From Methylobacterium ajmalii (lineage in GTDB: Bacteria; Pseudomonadota; Alphaproteobacteria; Rhizobiales; Beijerinckiaceae): DNA of 64,000 nt. Positions 28,747 to 36,713 of this stretch are shown piece by piece. Each line of letters starts with the position of its first letter. Within the stretch, counting starts at the first letter, position 1. A program made the position numbers and the translations under genes. A model generated the notes under the pieces. That model was not told the origin of the DNA. It was given only the letters and a program-made list of their open reading frames with translations, and did no database searches. The DNA is taken from contig NZ_JACWCT010000081.1 of NCBI RefSeq assembly GCF_016613415.1, positions 1 to 64,000 of the forward strand, written 5' to 3'.

Positions 28747-29214
28747 ATGATACGCCTGACCGTGAACGGCTCCGTGCGCGAGGTCGAGGCCGAGCCCGAC
28801 ACGCCGCTACTCTGGGTGATCCGCGAGCAGGTCGGTCTCACCGGCACCAAGTACGGCTGCGGCATCGCGCAGTGCGGCGCCTGCACGGTCCATATCGACG
28901 GGCAGGCGGTGCGGTCCTGCTCGCTGCCGGTCTCCGGCGTCGAGCCGGGACAGAAGATCGTCACCATCGAGGGCTTGAGCCCCGATCGTTCACATCCGGT
29001 GCAGAAGGCCTGGGCCGCGCTCGACGTACCGCAATGCGGCTTCTGCCAGTCGGGCATGATCATGGCGGCCGCCGCCCTGCTGGCGCAGAACCGTAAGCCC
29101 AGCGAGGCCGAGATCCGCCAGGAGATCACCAATATCTGTCGCTGCGGCACCTACAGCCGGGTGCTCGCCGGCATCACCCTCGCCGCCGAGGGCGGCGAGA
29201 CCGGCCGCGGCTGA
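28747..29214 (+). CDS. Molybdenum hydroxylase, (2Fe-2S) small subunit
   Basis: A 155-residue xanthine-oxidase-family iron-sulfur subunit of the IorA/aldehyde dehydrogenase type. The plant-type ferredoxin cluster is held by Cys38, Cys43, Cys46 and Cys58 (KYGCGIAQCGACTVHIDG), and the helical second cluster by Cys97, Cys100, Cys131 and Cys133 (PQCGFCQSGMI and NICRCGTYSRV). It passes electrons from the molybdenum centre, and no FAD subunit gene is present. It has no signal peptide and would be co-exported with the Tat-bearing large subunit, whose gene follows after 11 bases. It is the first gene of an operon running to soxZ. Confidence 0.93.
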   Translation: MIRLTVNGSVREVEAEPDTPLLWVIREQVGLTGTKYGCGIAQCGACTVHIDGQAVRSCSLPVSGVEPGQKIVTIEGLSPDRSHPVQKAWAALDVPQCGFCQSGMIMAAAALLAQNRKPSEAEIRQEITNICRCGTYSRVLAGITLAAEGGETGRG

Positions 29215-29225
29215 GGGAGGCATTG

Positions 29226-31409
29226 ATGACCGACACCGCCTTCCCCGCCCTGTCCCGCCGCTTCTTCCTCGCCGGCTCCGCCGCCGCGGCCGGCGGCCTC
29301 GCGCTCGGCTTCGACCTGCCCGGCGCCGCCGCGGCACCCGATACCGCCACCCCGGAGATCAACGCCTGGGTGGTGGTGCGCCCGGACGAGACCGTGGTGA
29401 TCCGCATCGCCCGCTCGGAAATGGGCCAGGGCACGCTCACCGGCCTCGCCCAGTTGGTGGCCGAAGAGCTCGGCTGCGACTGGGCCCGCGTCACCACCGA
29501 ATACCCGACCCCGGGCCAGAACCTCGCCCGCAACCGCGCCTGGGGCGATTTCTCCACCGGCGGCAGCCGCGGCATCCGCGAATCCTACGTCGCCGTGCGC
29601 CAGGGGGGCGCGGCCGCCCGCACCATGCTGGTCGCGGCCGCCGCCGCGGAGTGGAAGGTTTCGCCCGGCGAGTGTCGGGTCGAGAAGGGCGTGATCCACC
29701 ATCCGGCGTCCGGCCGCTCCACCACCTTCGGCAAGGTGGCGGCCGCCGCCGGACGGATGGAGGTGCCCAAGGACGTGCCGCTCAAGGACCCGAAGGACTG
29801 GACCATCGCCGGCCACCCGGTGAAGCGCCTCGACACGCTGGAGAAGACCGACGGCTCGCAGGTCTACGGCATCGATCTCAAGCTGCCGGACATGCTCAAC
29901 GCCGCGATCCGCGACTGCCCAGTCGTCGGCGGCACGGTGAAGAGCGTCGACGCCGCGGCGGTCGAAAAGATGCCCGGCGTGCGCAAGGTCGTGCGGGTCG
30001 GCGACAGCGCGGTGGCGGTAGTGGCCGACACGTTCTGGCGCGCCAAGCAGGCCGTCGAGGCGCTCCAGATCGTCTGGGACGAGGGCCCGAACGCCAAGGT
30101 GTCGAGCGAGACGATCGCCGAGACGCTGAAGGAGGGGCTCGATGCCTCCGAGGCCTTCGTCGGCAACAAGGCCGGCGACGCGGGCGCCGCGCTGAAGGGC
30201 GCGGCCAAGGTGGTCGAGGCGACCTACGCCTACCCGTTCCAGAACCACGCCACGATGGAGCCGATGAACGCCACGGCGCGCTGGACGCCGGAACGCTGCG
30301 AGGTCTGGACCCCGACCCAGAACGGCGAGGCCGCGCTCGCCGCGACGGCCGAGGCGGCCGGCCTCTCGGCGCGGCAATGCGACGTCACCAAGATCCATCT
30401 CGGCGGCGGCTTCGGCCGGCGCGGCGCCACCCACGACTGGGTGCGACAGGCGGTCCTGATCGCGAAGGAACTCCCCGGGACCCCGGTCAAGCTGATCTGG
30501 ACCCGCGAGGAGGACATGACCCACGGCCGCTACCACCCGGTCACCCAATGCCGGATGCGCGCGGCGCTGGACGAATCCGGCAACCTCACCGGCCTGCACA
30601 TGCGGATCTCCGGCCAGTCGATCCTGGCCGGGATCATCCCGGGGCGGCTGGCGCCGGACGGCAAGGACCCGGTGGTGTTCCAGGGGCTCAACCCGGGCGG
30701 GGCGGAGGCCGCGATCGGCTACACGATCCCGAACCTCCTCATCGACCACGCGATGCGCAACCCGCCGATCATCCCGGGCTTCTGGCGCGGGGTGAACACC
30801 AACCCGAACGCGATCTACCTCGAATGCTTCCTCGACGAGGTGGCGCACGCGGCAGGAAAGGACCCGCTCGCCTTCCGGCGCAAGCTGATGGAGAAGCACC
30901 CCAAGCACCTCGCCGTGCTGAACGCGGTGGCCGAGCGGATCGGCTGGGACACCAAGCCGGCCGCGGGCGTGCACCGGGGCCTCGCCCAGATCATGGGCTT
31001 CGGCAGCTACGTGGCCGCCGCCGCGGAGGTCTCGGTCGCCGACGACGGCAAGATCAAGGTCCACCGCATCGTCGCCGCCACCGATCCGGGCGTGGCGATC
31101 AACCCGCAGCAGATCGAGGCGCAGGTCGCCGGCTCCTTCGTGTACGGCCTGTCGGCGGCGCTCTACGGCGAGTGCACGGTGAAGGACGGGCGGATCGAGC
31201 AGACCAACTTCGATTCCTATCCCGTCCTGCGCCTCGACGAGATGCCGAAGGTCGAGGCGATCCTGATGCCGTCCGGCGGCTTCATCGGCGGCGTCGGCGA
31301 GCCGACGATCGCGGTGGCGGCCCCCGCCGTGCTCAACGCGGTCTTCGCCGCCACCGGCAAGCGGGTGCGCCAGATCCCGGCGCGCCACACGGACCTGAAG
31401 CGCGCGTGA
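29226..31409 (+). CDS. Molybdopterin-dependent hydroxylase large subunit (IorB-like)
   Basis: A 727-residue molybdenum cofactor subunit. A twin-arginine signal (LSRRFFLAGSAAAAGG, about residues 9-24) indicates periplasmic export. Cofactor regions include EMGQGTLTGLAQLVAEELGC (about 65-84), the GGGFGRRGATHDWVRQA motif (about 394-410) and the C-terminal GGVGEPTIAVAAPAVLNAVF, which holds the proposed catalytic Glu. The family (isoquinoline 1-oxidoreductase / aldehyde oxidase type) hydroxylates carbonyl or N-heterocyclic carbons, and the substrate is unknown. Usually a cytochrome c subunit completes it. Here the next gene is an fccA-type cytochrome overlapping by 4 bases (GTGA). The start is ATG 29226. 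Confidence 0.92.
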   Translation: MTDTAFPALSRRFFLAGSAAAAGGLALGFDLPGAAAAPDTATPEINAWVVVRPDETVVIRIARSEMGQGTLTGLAQLVAEELGCDWARVTTEYPTPGQNLARNRAWGDFSTGGSRGIRESYVAVRQGGAAARTMLVAAAAAEWKVSPGECRVEKGVIHHPASGRSTTFGKVAAAAGRMEVPKDVPLKDPKDWTIAGHPVKRLDTLEKTDGSQVYGIDLKLPDMLNAAIRDCPVVGGTVKSVDAAAVEKMPGVRKVVRVGDSAVAVVADTFWRAKQAVEALQIVWDEGPNAKVSSETIAETLKEGLDASEAFVGNKAGDAGAALKGAAKVVEATYAYPFQNHATMEPMNATARWTPERCEVWTPTQNGEAALAATAEAAGLSARQCDVTKIHLGGGFGRRGATHDWVRQAVLIAKELPGTPVKLIWTREEDMTHGRYHPVTQCRMRAALDESGNLTGLHMRISGQSILAGIIPGRLAPDGKDPVVFQGLNPGGAEAAIGYTIPNLLIDHAMRNPPIIPGFWRGVNTNPNAIYLECFLDEVAHAAGKDPLAFRRKLMEKHPKHLAVLNAVAERIGWDTKPAAGVHRGLAQIMGFGSYVAAAAEVSVADDGKIKVHRIVAATDPGVAINPQQIEAQVAGSFVYGLSAALYGECTVKDGRIEQTNFDSYPVLRLDEMPKVEAILMPSGGFIGGVGEPTIAVAAPAVLNAVFAATGKRVRQIPARHTDLKRA

Positions 31410-31672
31410 GGGCCTCGCTCCTCCTCGTCCTTCTCGCCACCACCCCGGCGGCGGCCTCGCCGCCGGGCGCCTCGTCCTGTTCGGGCTGCCACGGCGCCCC
31501 CGGCGGGGCGGTGCCGAGCCTTGCCGGCCACTCGGCCGAGGACATCGCGGCGTCGCTTTCCGCCTTCCGGTCGGGCGCCCGCCCGGCCACGGTGATGAAC
31601 CGCATCGCCAAGGGCTTTTCCGACGACGAGAGCCGGGCGATCGCCGCCTGGATCGCGGGAGGCGGCCAGTGA
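31406..31672 (+). CDS. fccA: Monoheme cytochrome c, flavocytochrome c subunit type
   Basis: An 88-residue periplasmic cytochrome: signal peptide (ASLLLVLLATTPAAA), heme motif Cys25-Ser-Gly-Cys28-His29 and axial Met64 within the TVMNRIAKGFSDDE stretch. The Met-x-Arg-Ile-Ala-Lys-Gly motif matches the cytochrome subunit of flavocytochrome c sulfide dehydrogenases. It starts with GTG at 31406, overlapping the molybdenum subunit stop, and its own stop overlaps the fccB start. It might serve either the upstream hydroxylase or the downstream flavoprotein. The sequence favours the latter. Confidence 0.85.
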   Translation: MRASLLLVLLATTPAAASPPGASSCSGCHGAPGGAVPSLAGHSAEDIAASLSAFRSGARPATVMNRIAKGFSDDESRAIAAWIAGGGQ

Positions 31673-32925
31673 CGAAACTCGGCCGTCGCGCGGTGCTGGC
31701 GGGGCTCGCCGCCGCCGCCCTGCCCCGTCCCGCCCTGGCGCAGGGCGCGCGCGGGCGCGTCGTCGTGGTCGGCGGCGGCTTCGGCGGCGCCACCGCGGCG
31801 CGGGTCCTGCACCGGGCCGGCCACGCCGTCACGCTCATCGAGCCGGCGGAGACCTACTGGGCCTGCCCGTTCAGCAACGAGGTGATCGCGGGCCTGCGGC
31901 CGATGTCGGCGCAGGCCTTCGGCTACGACGCCTTGCGGGCGAGCGGGGTGACGCTCGCCCGCACCAGCGCCGAGGCGATCGACGGGGCGGCGCGCCGGGT
32001 CCGGCTCGCCGACGGCACCAGCCTCGATTACGATCGGCTGATCCTCTCGCCCGGCATCGCGCTCCGCTTCGACGCGCTATCGGGCTACGACGCGGCCGCC
32101 GCCGAGGTGATGCCGCATGCCTGGAAGGCGGGCGCGCAGACCGAATTGCTGGCCCGAAAGCTCGCCGCGATGCCCGAGAACGGCACGGTGGTGCTGGCGG
32201 TGCCGGGCAACCCCTATCGCTGCCCGCCCGGGCCCTACGAGCGGGCGAGCCTGATCGCCCACTACCTCAAGACCCGCAAACCGCGCGCCAAGCTGATCGT
32301 GCTCGACGCCAAGGACACCTTTTCGAAGCAGAAGCTGTTTCAGCAGGCCTGGGCGGCGCTCTATCCGGGCATCCTGGACTACGTGCCGCTCGCCGCCGGA
32401 GGACAGGTCTCCTCGGTCGACGTGAAGGCGATGACGGTCGCCACCGACTTCGAGACGTACAAGGCCGACGTCGCCTGCATCATCCCGCCCCAGCGGGCAG
32501 CCCCCATCGCGAGCGCGGCCGGCGTCGCCGACCGCTCGGGCTGGTGCCCGATCGACCCCGTCACCTTCGAATCGCGGCTGGTGGCGGGCATCCACGTCGT
32601 CGGCGACGCCGCCATCGCCGGGGCGATGCCGAAATCCGCCTTCGCGGCGAACGCGCAGGCCAAGGTCTGCGCCGAGGCGGTGATCGATCTTCTGGCCGGG
32701 CGGACGCCGGAGCCGCCGAAGCTGATCAACACCTGCTACAGCCTGGTCGCGCCCGGCTACGGCATCTCGGTCGCCGGGGTCTACCATCCGGCGAACGGCG
32801 TGCTGGCTGACGTCGAGGGCGCCGGGGGCACCAGCCCGGTCGACGCGCCGGACGCCGTGCGCGAGAAGGAGGCGGTCTACGCCGAGGAGTGGTACCGCAC
32901 CATCACCGCCGCGGTGTTCGGGTGA
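31669..32925 (+). CDS. fccB: Flavocytochrome c sulfide dehydrogenase flavoprotein
   Basis: A 418-residue FccB/SoxF-type flavoprotein that oxidises sulfide and passes electrons to cytochrome c. Tat-like signal (LGRRAVLAGLAAAALPRPALAQ), FAD motif VVVVGGGFGGATAARVLHRAG (about 31-51), and Cys66 in YWACPFSNEV at the position where FAD is covalently linked in Allochromatium. The redox-active cysteines are Cys185 (NPYRCPPGPYE) and Cys356 (INTCYSLVAPGYG). All key residues are present, so sulfide oxidation is likely. It starts with GTG at 31669, overlapping fccA, and its stop overlaps soxX. Confidence 0.92.
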   Translation: MTKLGRRAVLAGLAAAALPRPALAQGARGRVVVVGGGFGGATAARVLHRAGHAVTLIEPAETYWACPFSNEVIAGLRPMSAQAFGYDALRASGVTLARTSAEAIDGAARRVRLADGTSLDYDRLILSPGIALRFDALSGYDAAAAEVMPHAWKAGAQTELLARKLAAMPENGTVVLAVPGNPYRCPPGPYERASLIAHYLKTRKPRAKLIVLDAKDTFSKQKLFQQAWAALYPGILDYVPLAAGGQVSSVDVKAMTVATDFETYKADVACIIPPQRAAPIASAAGVADRSGWCPIDPVTFESRLVAGIHVVGDAAIAGAMPKSAFAANAQAKVCAEAVIDLLAGRTPEPPKLINTCYSLVAPGYGISVAGVYHPANGVLADVEGAGGTSPVDAPDAVREKEAVYAEEWYRTITAAVFG

Positions 32926-33353
32926 GGCGGGGGCTGGCCGTGCTCCTCGCCCTGTCCCAGACGGCGCTCGCGCCCGCGACCATCGTCGGCGACGCGATCC
33001 CCGACCCGCTCGGGGGCCGCACCGGCGACGCCGCGCGCGGGCGGGCCATCGCCACCGACACCCGCAAGGGCCTGTGCCCGCTCTGCCATACCGGCCTCGG
33101 CGGCACGGCGCCGGCCGGCGATCTCGGGCCCGATCTCGCGGAGGTCGGCGCGCGGCTCTCCGAAGGCCAGTTGCGGCTGCGTCTCGTCGACGGACGCGTC
33201 TTGAACCCCGCGACCCTGATGCCCTCCTATTACCGGACCGACGGCATTCGGGTCGCGGCCGCGTGGCGCGACCGGCCGGTGCTGGAGGCGGGCGAGATCG
33301 AGGACGTGATCGCCTACCTCGTCACCCTGAAGGGAGGATCCGCGACGCCATGA
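32922..33353 (+). CDS. soxX: SoxX-type sulfur-oxidation cytochrome c
   Basis: A 143-residue monoheme cytochrome with a short hydrophobic leader, heme motif Cys52-Pro-Leu-Cys55-His56 (KGLCPLCHTGLGG) and axial Met100 in the SoxX-specific NPATLMPSYYR motif. SoxX normally pairs with SoxA to couple thiosulfate or sulfide sulfur to the SoxY cysteine, but no soxA is in this window. It starts with GTG at 32922, overlapping the fccB stop by 4 bases. Confidence 0.88.
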   Translation: MRRGLAVLLALSQTALAPATIVGDAIPDPLGGRTGDAARGRAIATDTRKGLCPLCHTGLGGTAPAGDLGPDLAEVGARLSEGQLRLRLVDGRVLNPATLMPSYYRTDGIRVAAAWRDRPVLEAGEIEDVIAYLVTLKGGSATP

Positions 33354-33820
33354 CGGCCGTGCTCGACCGCCGCACGATCCTCGCCGGGGGCGCCGGCCTG
33401 CTCACCGTTGCGCTGGTGCGCCCTGGCAAAGCCGCGATCATCCGGCCGACCCGGGAGGCGACCGTGGAGGCGATCCGCCGCTTCACCGGAGGCGCGGCGA
33501 TCCGGACCGGGCGGATCCACCTCGACATGCCGCCGCTGGTCGAGAACGGCAACACCGTGCCGCTCGCCGTCACCGTCGAGAGCCCGATGAGCGAGACCGA
33601 CTTCGTCCACCGCATCGCGGTGTTCAACGACAAGAACCCGCAGCCGCACGTCGTCACGCTGCATCTGGGACCGCGCGCCGGCCGCGCCGCGGTCAATACC
33701 CGGATTCGCCTGGCCGATTCCCAGACCATCACGGCCATCGCCGAGATGCGGGACGGCACCTACTGGTCGGCCACCGCGGACGCGATCGTGACGCTGGCGG
33801 CCTGCGTGGAAGGATCGTGA
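33350..33820 (+). CDS. soxY: SoxY-like sulfur carrier with altered C-terminus
   Basis: A 156-residue Tat-type secreted protein (DRRTILAGGAGLLTVALVRPG) with the SoxY immunoglobulin-like fold signatures VENGNTVPLAVTVESPM and FNDKNPQPHVVTLHLGP. In ordinary SoxY the chain ends in Gly-Gly-Cys-Gly-Gly, the flexible arm carrying substrate. Here it ends Ala-Ala-Cys152-Val-Glu-Gly-Ser, so the cysteine is kept but the flanking glycines are lost. It overlaps soxX upstream (ATGA) and soxZ downstream (GTGA). Carrier function is likely but may be specialised. Confidence 0.85.
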   Translation: MTAVLDRRTILAGGAGLLTVALVRPGKAAIIRPTREATVEAIRRFTGGAAIRTGRIHLDMPPLVENGNTVPLAVTVESPMSETDFVHRIAVFNDKNPQPHVVTLHLGPRAGRAAVNTRIRLADSQTITAIAEMRDGTYWSATADAIVTLAACVEGS

Positions 33821-34143
33821 CGATGGCCCGCGCCCTCATCAACCTGCCGAAGACCGCCGGGGCCGGCGCGGTGATCGAGATCAAGACCCTGATCTCGCAC
33901 CCGATGGAGACCGGCTACCGCCCCGGCCCGGACGGCCGCCTGATCCCGCGCAACATCATCACGGAGTTCGTCTGTACCTACGACGGCGACGAAGTGTTTC
34001 GCGCCGAGCTGTCCCCGGCGAGCGCGGCGAACCCCTACCTGACCTTCACCACCGTGGCGACGAAGACCGGCACGCTGCGCTTCACCTGGACGGGGGACAA
34101 CGGGTTCTCGCAGACCGAAGAGATGCCGATCACGGTGACGTAA
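33817..34143 (+). CDS. soxZ: SoxZ sulfur-compound chelating partner
   Basis: A 108-residue cytoplasm-type sequence without signal peptide, as usual for SoxZ, which is exported as a complex with SoxY. It shows the family core EIKTLISHPMETGYR, IPRNIITEFVCTYDG, ANPYLTFTTVA and FTWTGDNGFSQ. GTG at 33817 overlaps the soxY stop, and ATG at 33823 is an alternative. Last gene of the operon. A hairpin follows at 34161. Confidence 0.92.
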   Translation: MTMARALINLPKTAGAGAVIEIKTLISHPMETGYRPGPDGRLIPRNIITEFVCTYDGDEVFRAELSPASAANPYLTFTTVATKTGTLRFTWTGDNGFSQTEEMPITVT

Positions 34144-34160
34144 GAGGGCGCGACGCCGAC

Positions 34161-34187
34161 CCCTCCCCCGCAGCGGGGGAAGGAGGG
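34161..34187. terminator. Possible terminator between soxZ and fadD
   Basis: CCCTCCCCCG and CGGGGGAAGGAGGG form a GC-rich imperfect stem with a small loop between the convergent soxZ and fadD genes. There is no T-tract. It resembles the CCTCTCCCC-type intergenic hairpins seen elsewhere in the window. Confidence 0.4.
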
Positions 34188-34201
34188 CTCGGAGGGCCGC
34201 G

Positions 34202-35917
34202 CTACCCCACCGCCTCCCCGTCCCGCAGGGCGCGCCGCAGCACCTTGCCGACATTGGTCTTCGGCAGGCTGTCGCGGAAGACGAAGCGGCGGGGCACCTT
34301 GTAGGCGGTCAGGCTCTCGCGGGCGTGGAGGCGCAGGGCCTCCGCCGTCAGGTCGGGATCGCGGCGTACCACGTGGGCGACGACGCTCTCGCCGGTCTCG
34401 GCCGAGGGCTCGCCCACCACCGCCACCTCGACCACGCCCGGATGGGCGGCGAGCACGTCCTCGACCTCGTTCGGATAGACGTTGAATCCGGAGACCAGGA
34501 TCATGTCCTTCATCCGGTCGACGATGCGGACCTGCCCGTCGGGCTCGATCAGGGCGACGTCGCCGGTGCGGAAGAAGCCGTCCGGGGTCATCGCCCGGGC
34601 GGTCTCGTCGGACCGGCCCCAGTAGCCGGCCATCACCTGCGGCCCGCGCACGCAGAGCTCGCCGGGCTGGCCGACCGGCAGGGTGGTGCCGGCGGCGTCA
34701 CGGATGCAGACCTCCGTCGAGGGCACCGGGTAGCCGATCGTGCCCGACCAGTCGTGCAGGGCCGGCGGGTTGATCGAGACCACCGGCGAGGTCTCCGACA
34801 GGCCGTAGCCCTCGATCACCGGCTTGCCGGTCGTCGTCTTCCAGCGCCGGGCCACCGGCGCCTGCATCGCCATGCCGCCCGCGATCGAATATTCGAGCCG
34901 CGACCAGTCGACCTTGTCGATGTCGGGGTGGTTGAGCAGGGCGTTGAACAGGGTGTTGACGCCCGACAGGTTGGTGAAGCGGCTCTTGCGCAGGAGCGTC
35001 ACGAAGCCCGGGATGTCGCGCGGGTTCGGCACCAGCAGGCAGCAGGCGCCGAGCCGCATCATGAAGAAGCAGCAGCAGGTCAGCGCGAAGATGTGGTAGA
35101 GCGGCAGCGCCGTGACCATGACCCGGCCCGGACCCTCGTCGTCGCGCATGCCGAACCACACCCGGCTCTGCTCGACGTTGGCGGCGACGTTGCGGTGCGT
35201 GAGCATCGCCCCCTTCGACACGCCGGTCGTGCCGCCGGTATATTGCAGGAAGGCGAGGTCGTCGGGCCCGACCGCGACCGGCCGGAAGCTCGCCTTGCGA
35301 CCGGTGGCGAGCACCGCCTTGAAGGCCGTGCGGCGCGAGGCCGGCAGCTCGAAGGGCGGCACCGCCTTCTTGACGTGGCGCGCCACCAGCGTGACGAGCG
35401 CCCCCTTCAGCCCGAGCCCGTCGCCGGCGCCCGCCACCACCACCCGCTCCAGACCGGGCAGCTCCGGCAGCGCCTCGGCGACGGTGTGGCAGAAGTTCTC
35501 CAGGACGAAGAGCACCCGCGCGCCGGCATCGCGCAGCTGGTGGGTCAGTTCGCGCGGGGTGTAGAGTGGGTTGACGTTGACGACCGTGGCGCCGGCGAGG
35601 AGCGCGCCGACGAGCGCGACCGGGAAGGCCGGCACGTTCGGCATCATGATGGCGACCCGGTCGCCCTTGCCGATGCCTTGCGCCTGCAGCCAGGCCGCCA
35701 CCGCCGCGCCCTCGCGCCGCAGGGCGGCATAGGTCAGGGAGGCGCCGAAGCAGGTAACCGCCGGGCGGTCGGCGAAACGCTGCGCGCTGGTCTCGATCAG
35801 CTCGACCAGGGTGCCGAGACGGTCGGCCTCGATCTCCGCCGGGACGCCGGCCGGATAGGCGGCGAGCCAGGGCCGCGGCGGGGTGTTCGGTTCCATCGCG
35901 CTCGGCCCCTTGCCCAT
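34202..35917 (-). CDS. fadD: Long-chain fatty-acid-CoA ligase
   Basis: About 571 residues from ATG 35917 (ATG at 35896 is equally possible; both have purine-rich sites upstream). It is an AMP-forming acyl-CoA synthetase: ATP/AMP signature LQYTGGTTGVSKGAMLTHRN, EGYGLSETSPVVSINP, FFRTGDVALIEPDGQVRIVDRMKDMI and the C-terminal lysine region LPKTNVGKVLRR. N-terminal RPWLAAYPAGVPAEI is typical of FadD. It activates fatty acids for degradation or phospholipid use at the inner membrane face. It converges with the sox operon. Confidence 0.93.
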   Translation of the reverse strand: MGKGPSAMEPNTPPRPWLAAYPAGVPAEIEADRLGTLVELIETSAQRFADRPAVTCFGASLTYAALRREGAAVAAWLQAQGIGKGDRVAIMMPNVPAFPVALVGALLAGATVVNVNPLYTPRELTHQLRDAGARVLFVLENFCHTVAEALPELPGLERVVVAGAGDGLGLKGALVTLVARHVKKAVPPFELPASRRTAFKAVLATGRKASFRPVAVGPDDLAFLQYTGGTTGVSKGAMLTHRNVAANVEQSRVWFGMRDDEGPGRVMVTALPLYHIFALTCCCFFMMRLGACCLLVPNPRDIPGFVTLLRKSRFTNLSGVNTLFNALLNHPDIDKVDWSRLEYSIAGGMAMQAPVARRWKTTTGKPVIEGYGLSETSPVVSINPPALHDWSGTIGYPVPSTEVCIRDAAGTTLPVGQPGELCVRGPQVMAGYWGRSDETARAMTPDGFFRTGDVALIEPDGQVRIVDRMKDMILVSGFNVYPNEVEDVLAAHPGVVEVAVVGEPSAETGESVVAHVVRRDPDLTAEALRLHARESLTAYKVPRRFVFRDSLPKTNVGKVLRRALRDGEAVG

Positions 35918-35972
35918 GAACTCCACCCTCCCCGATGCCGGATGCCTCGACGGGCCCCGGCTTGGCTCCGGG

Positions 35973-36713
35973 TTAGCGCCTCCCCGGGGTCGTTTCAACC
36001 GAGCGCCGGGTTCCGGCCGACCCCGGGGCGAGCACGCTCAGGGCGGCGTGGGGCAGGAACGCCGCCAGGACGAGGCCCAGCGCCAGCGGTGCCTGCCCCC
36101 CGAGCGGCAGGCGCGGGAAACCCGACAGGCCGAGATCCCGGGCCGAAGCCAGCAGCCACAGGGCCCAGGCGAAGGCGAGGACGCGCAGGGCTCCCCGTCC
36201 GAGGGCGCGAAGCCGGGTGCCGCGCCGCGGCAGGCCGCGGGCGACGAGCGCGGCGACGGCCAGCGCGCTGCCGAGCACGATCGCGGCAACCGCGGCCCCG
36301 AGGATGTGGGACACGGTCATCGTCTGGCCCGACAGGAAGGCGACGCCGCCGACAGAGAAACCGGCCCGCAGCACCAGCCCGCCATAGGTCGGGTGGAGCG
36401 ACAGGCCGAGGACCAGGACGAGGCCGAGGAGCGCGCCGAGCCAGCCGCGCCACCCTGGCGCAGCGACGGGCAGCAGCGCGACCCGCGCCGCGCCGTACGC
36501 GACGGCGGAAAAGAACAGCGGGTAGCGGTCGGCGAAGAAGCCGTAGGCCCATTGGCCGAACCCCGCCGCGTCGAGGCCGCGTTGTGTCACTCCCGCGGCG
36601 GCGGCGAGCGCCACCGCCGCCAGGGCTGCGGCGAGCGGGACGAGCGCCACGAAGCGCCCGCCGCCGGAGGTCGCGGGAGCGGTGCCCGGAAGGGCACCGG
36701 AGGCGGTGCTCAC
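35973..36713 (-). CDS. Hypothetical multi-spanning membrane protein
   Basis: A 246-residue protein with about six hydrophobic helices, rich in Ala, Leu and Gly. Stretches such as [38 protein letters not shown] may be functionally relevant, but no family is recognised. It starts with GTG at 36713, overlapping the pepA stop by 4 bases (GTGA), so it is coupled to pepA. The long frame that continues upstream across pepA is a shadow. Confidence 0.65.
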   Translation of the reverse strand: MSTASGALPGTAPATSGGGRFVALVPLAAALAAVALAAAAGVTQRGLDAAGFGQWAYGFFADRYPLFFSAVAYGAARVALLPVAAPGWRGWLGALLGLVLVLGLSLHPTYGGLVLRAGFSVGGVAFLSGQTMTVSHILGAAVAAIVLGSALAVAALVARGLPRRGTRLRALGRGALRVLAFAWALWLLASARDLGLSGFPRLPLGGQAPLALGLVLAAFLPHAALSVLAPGSAGTRRSVETTPGRR

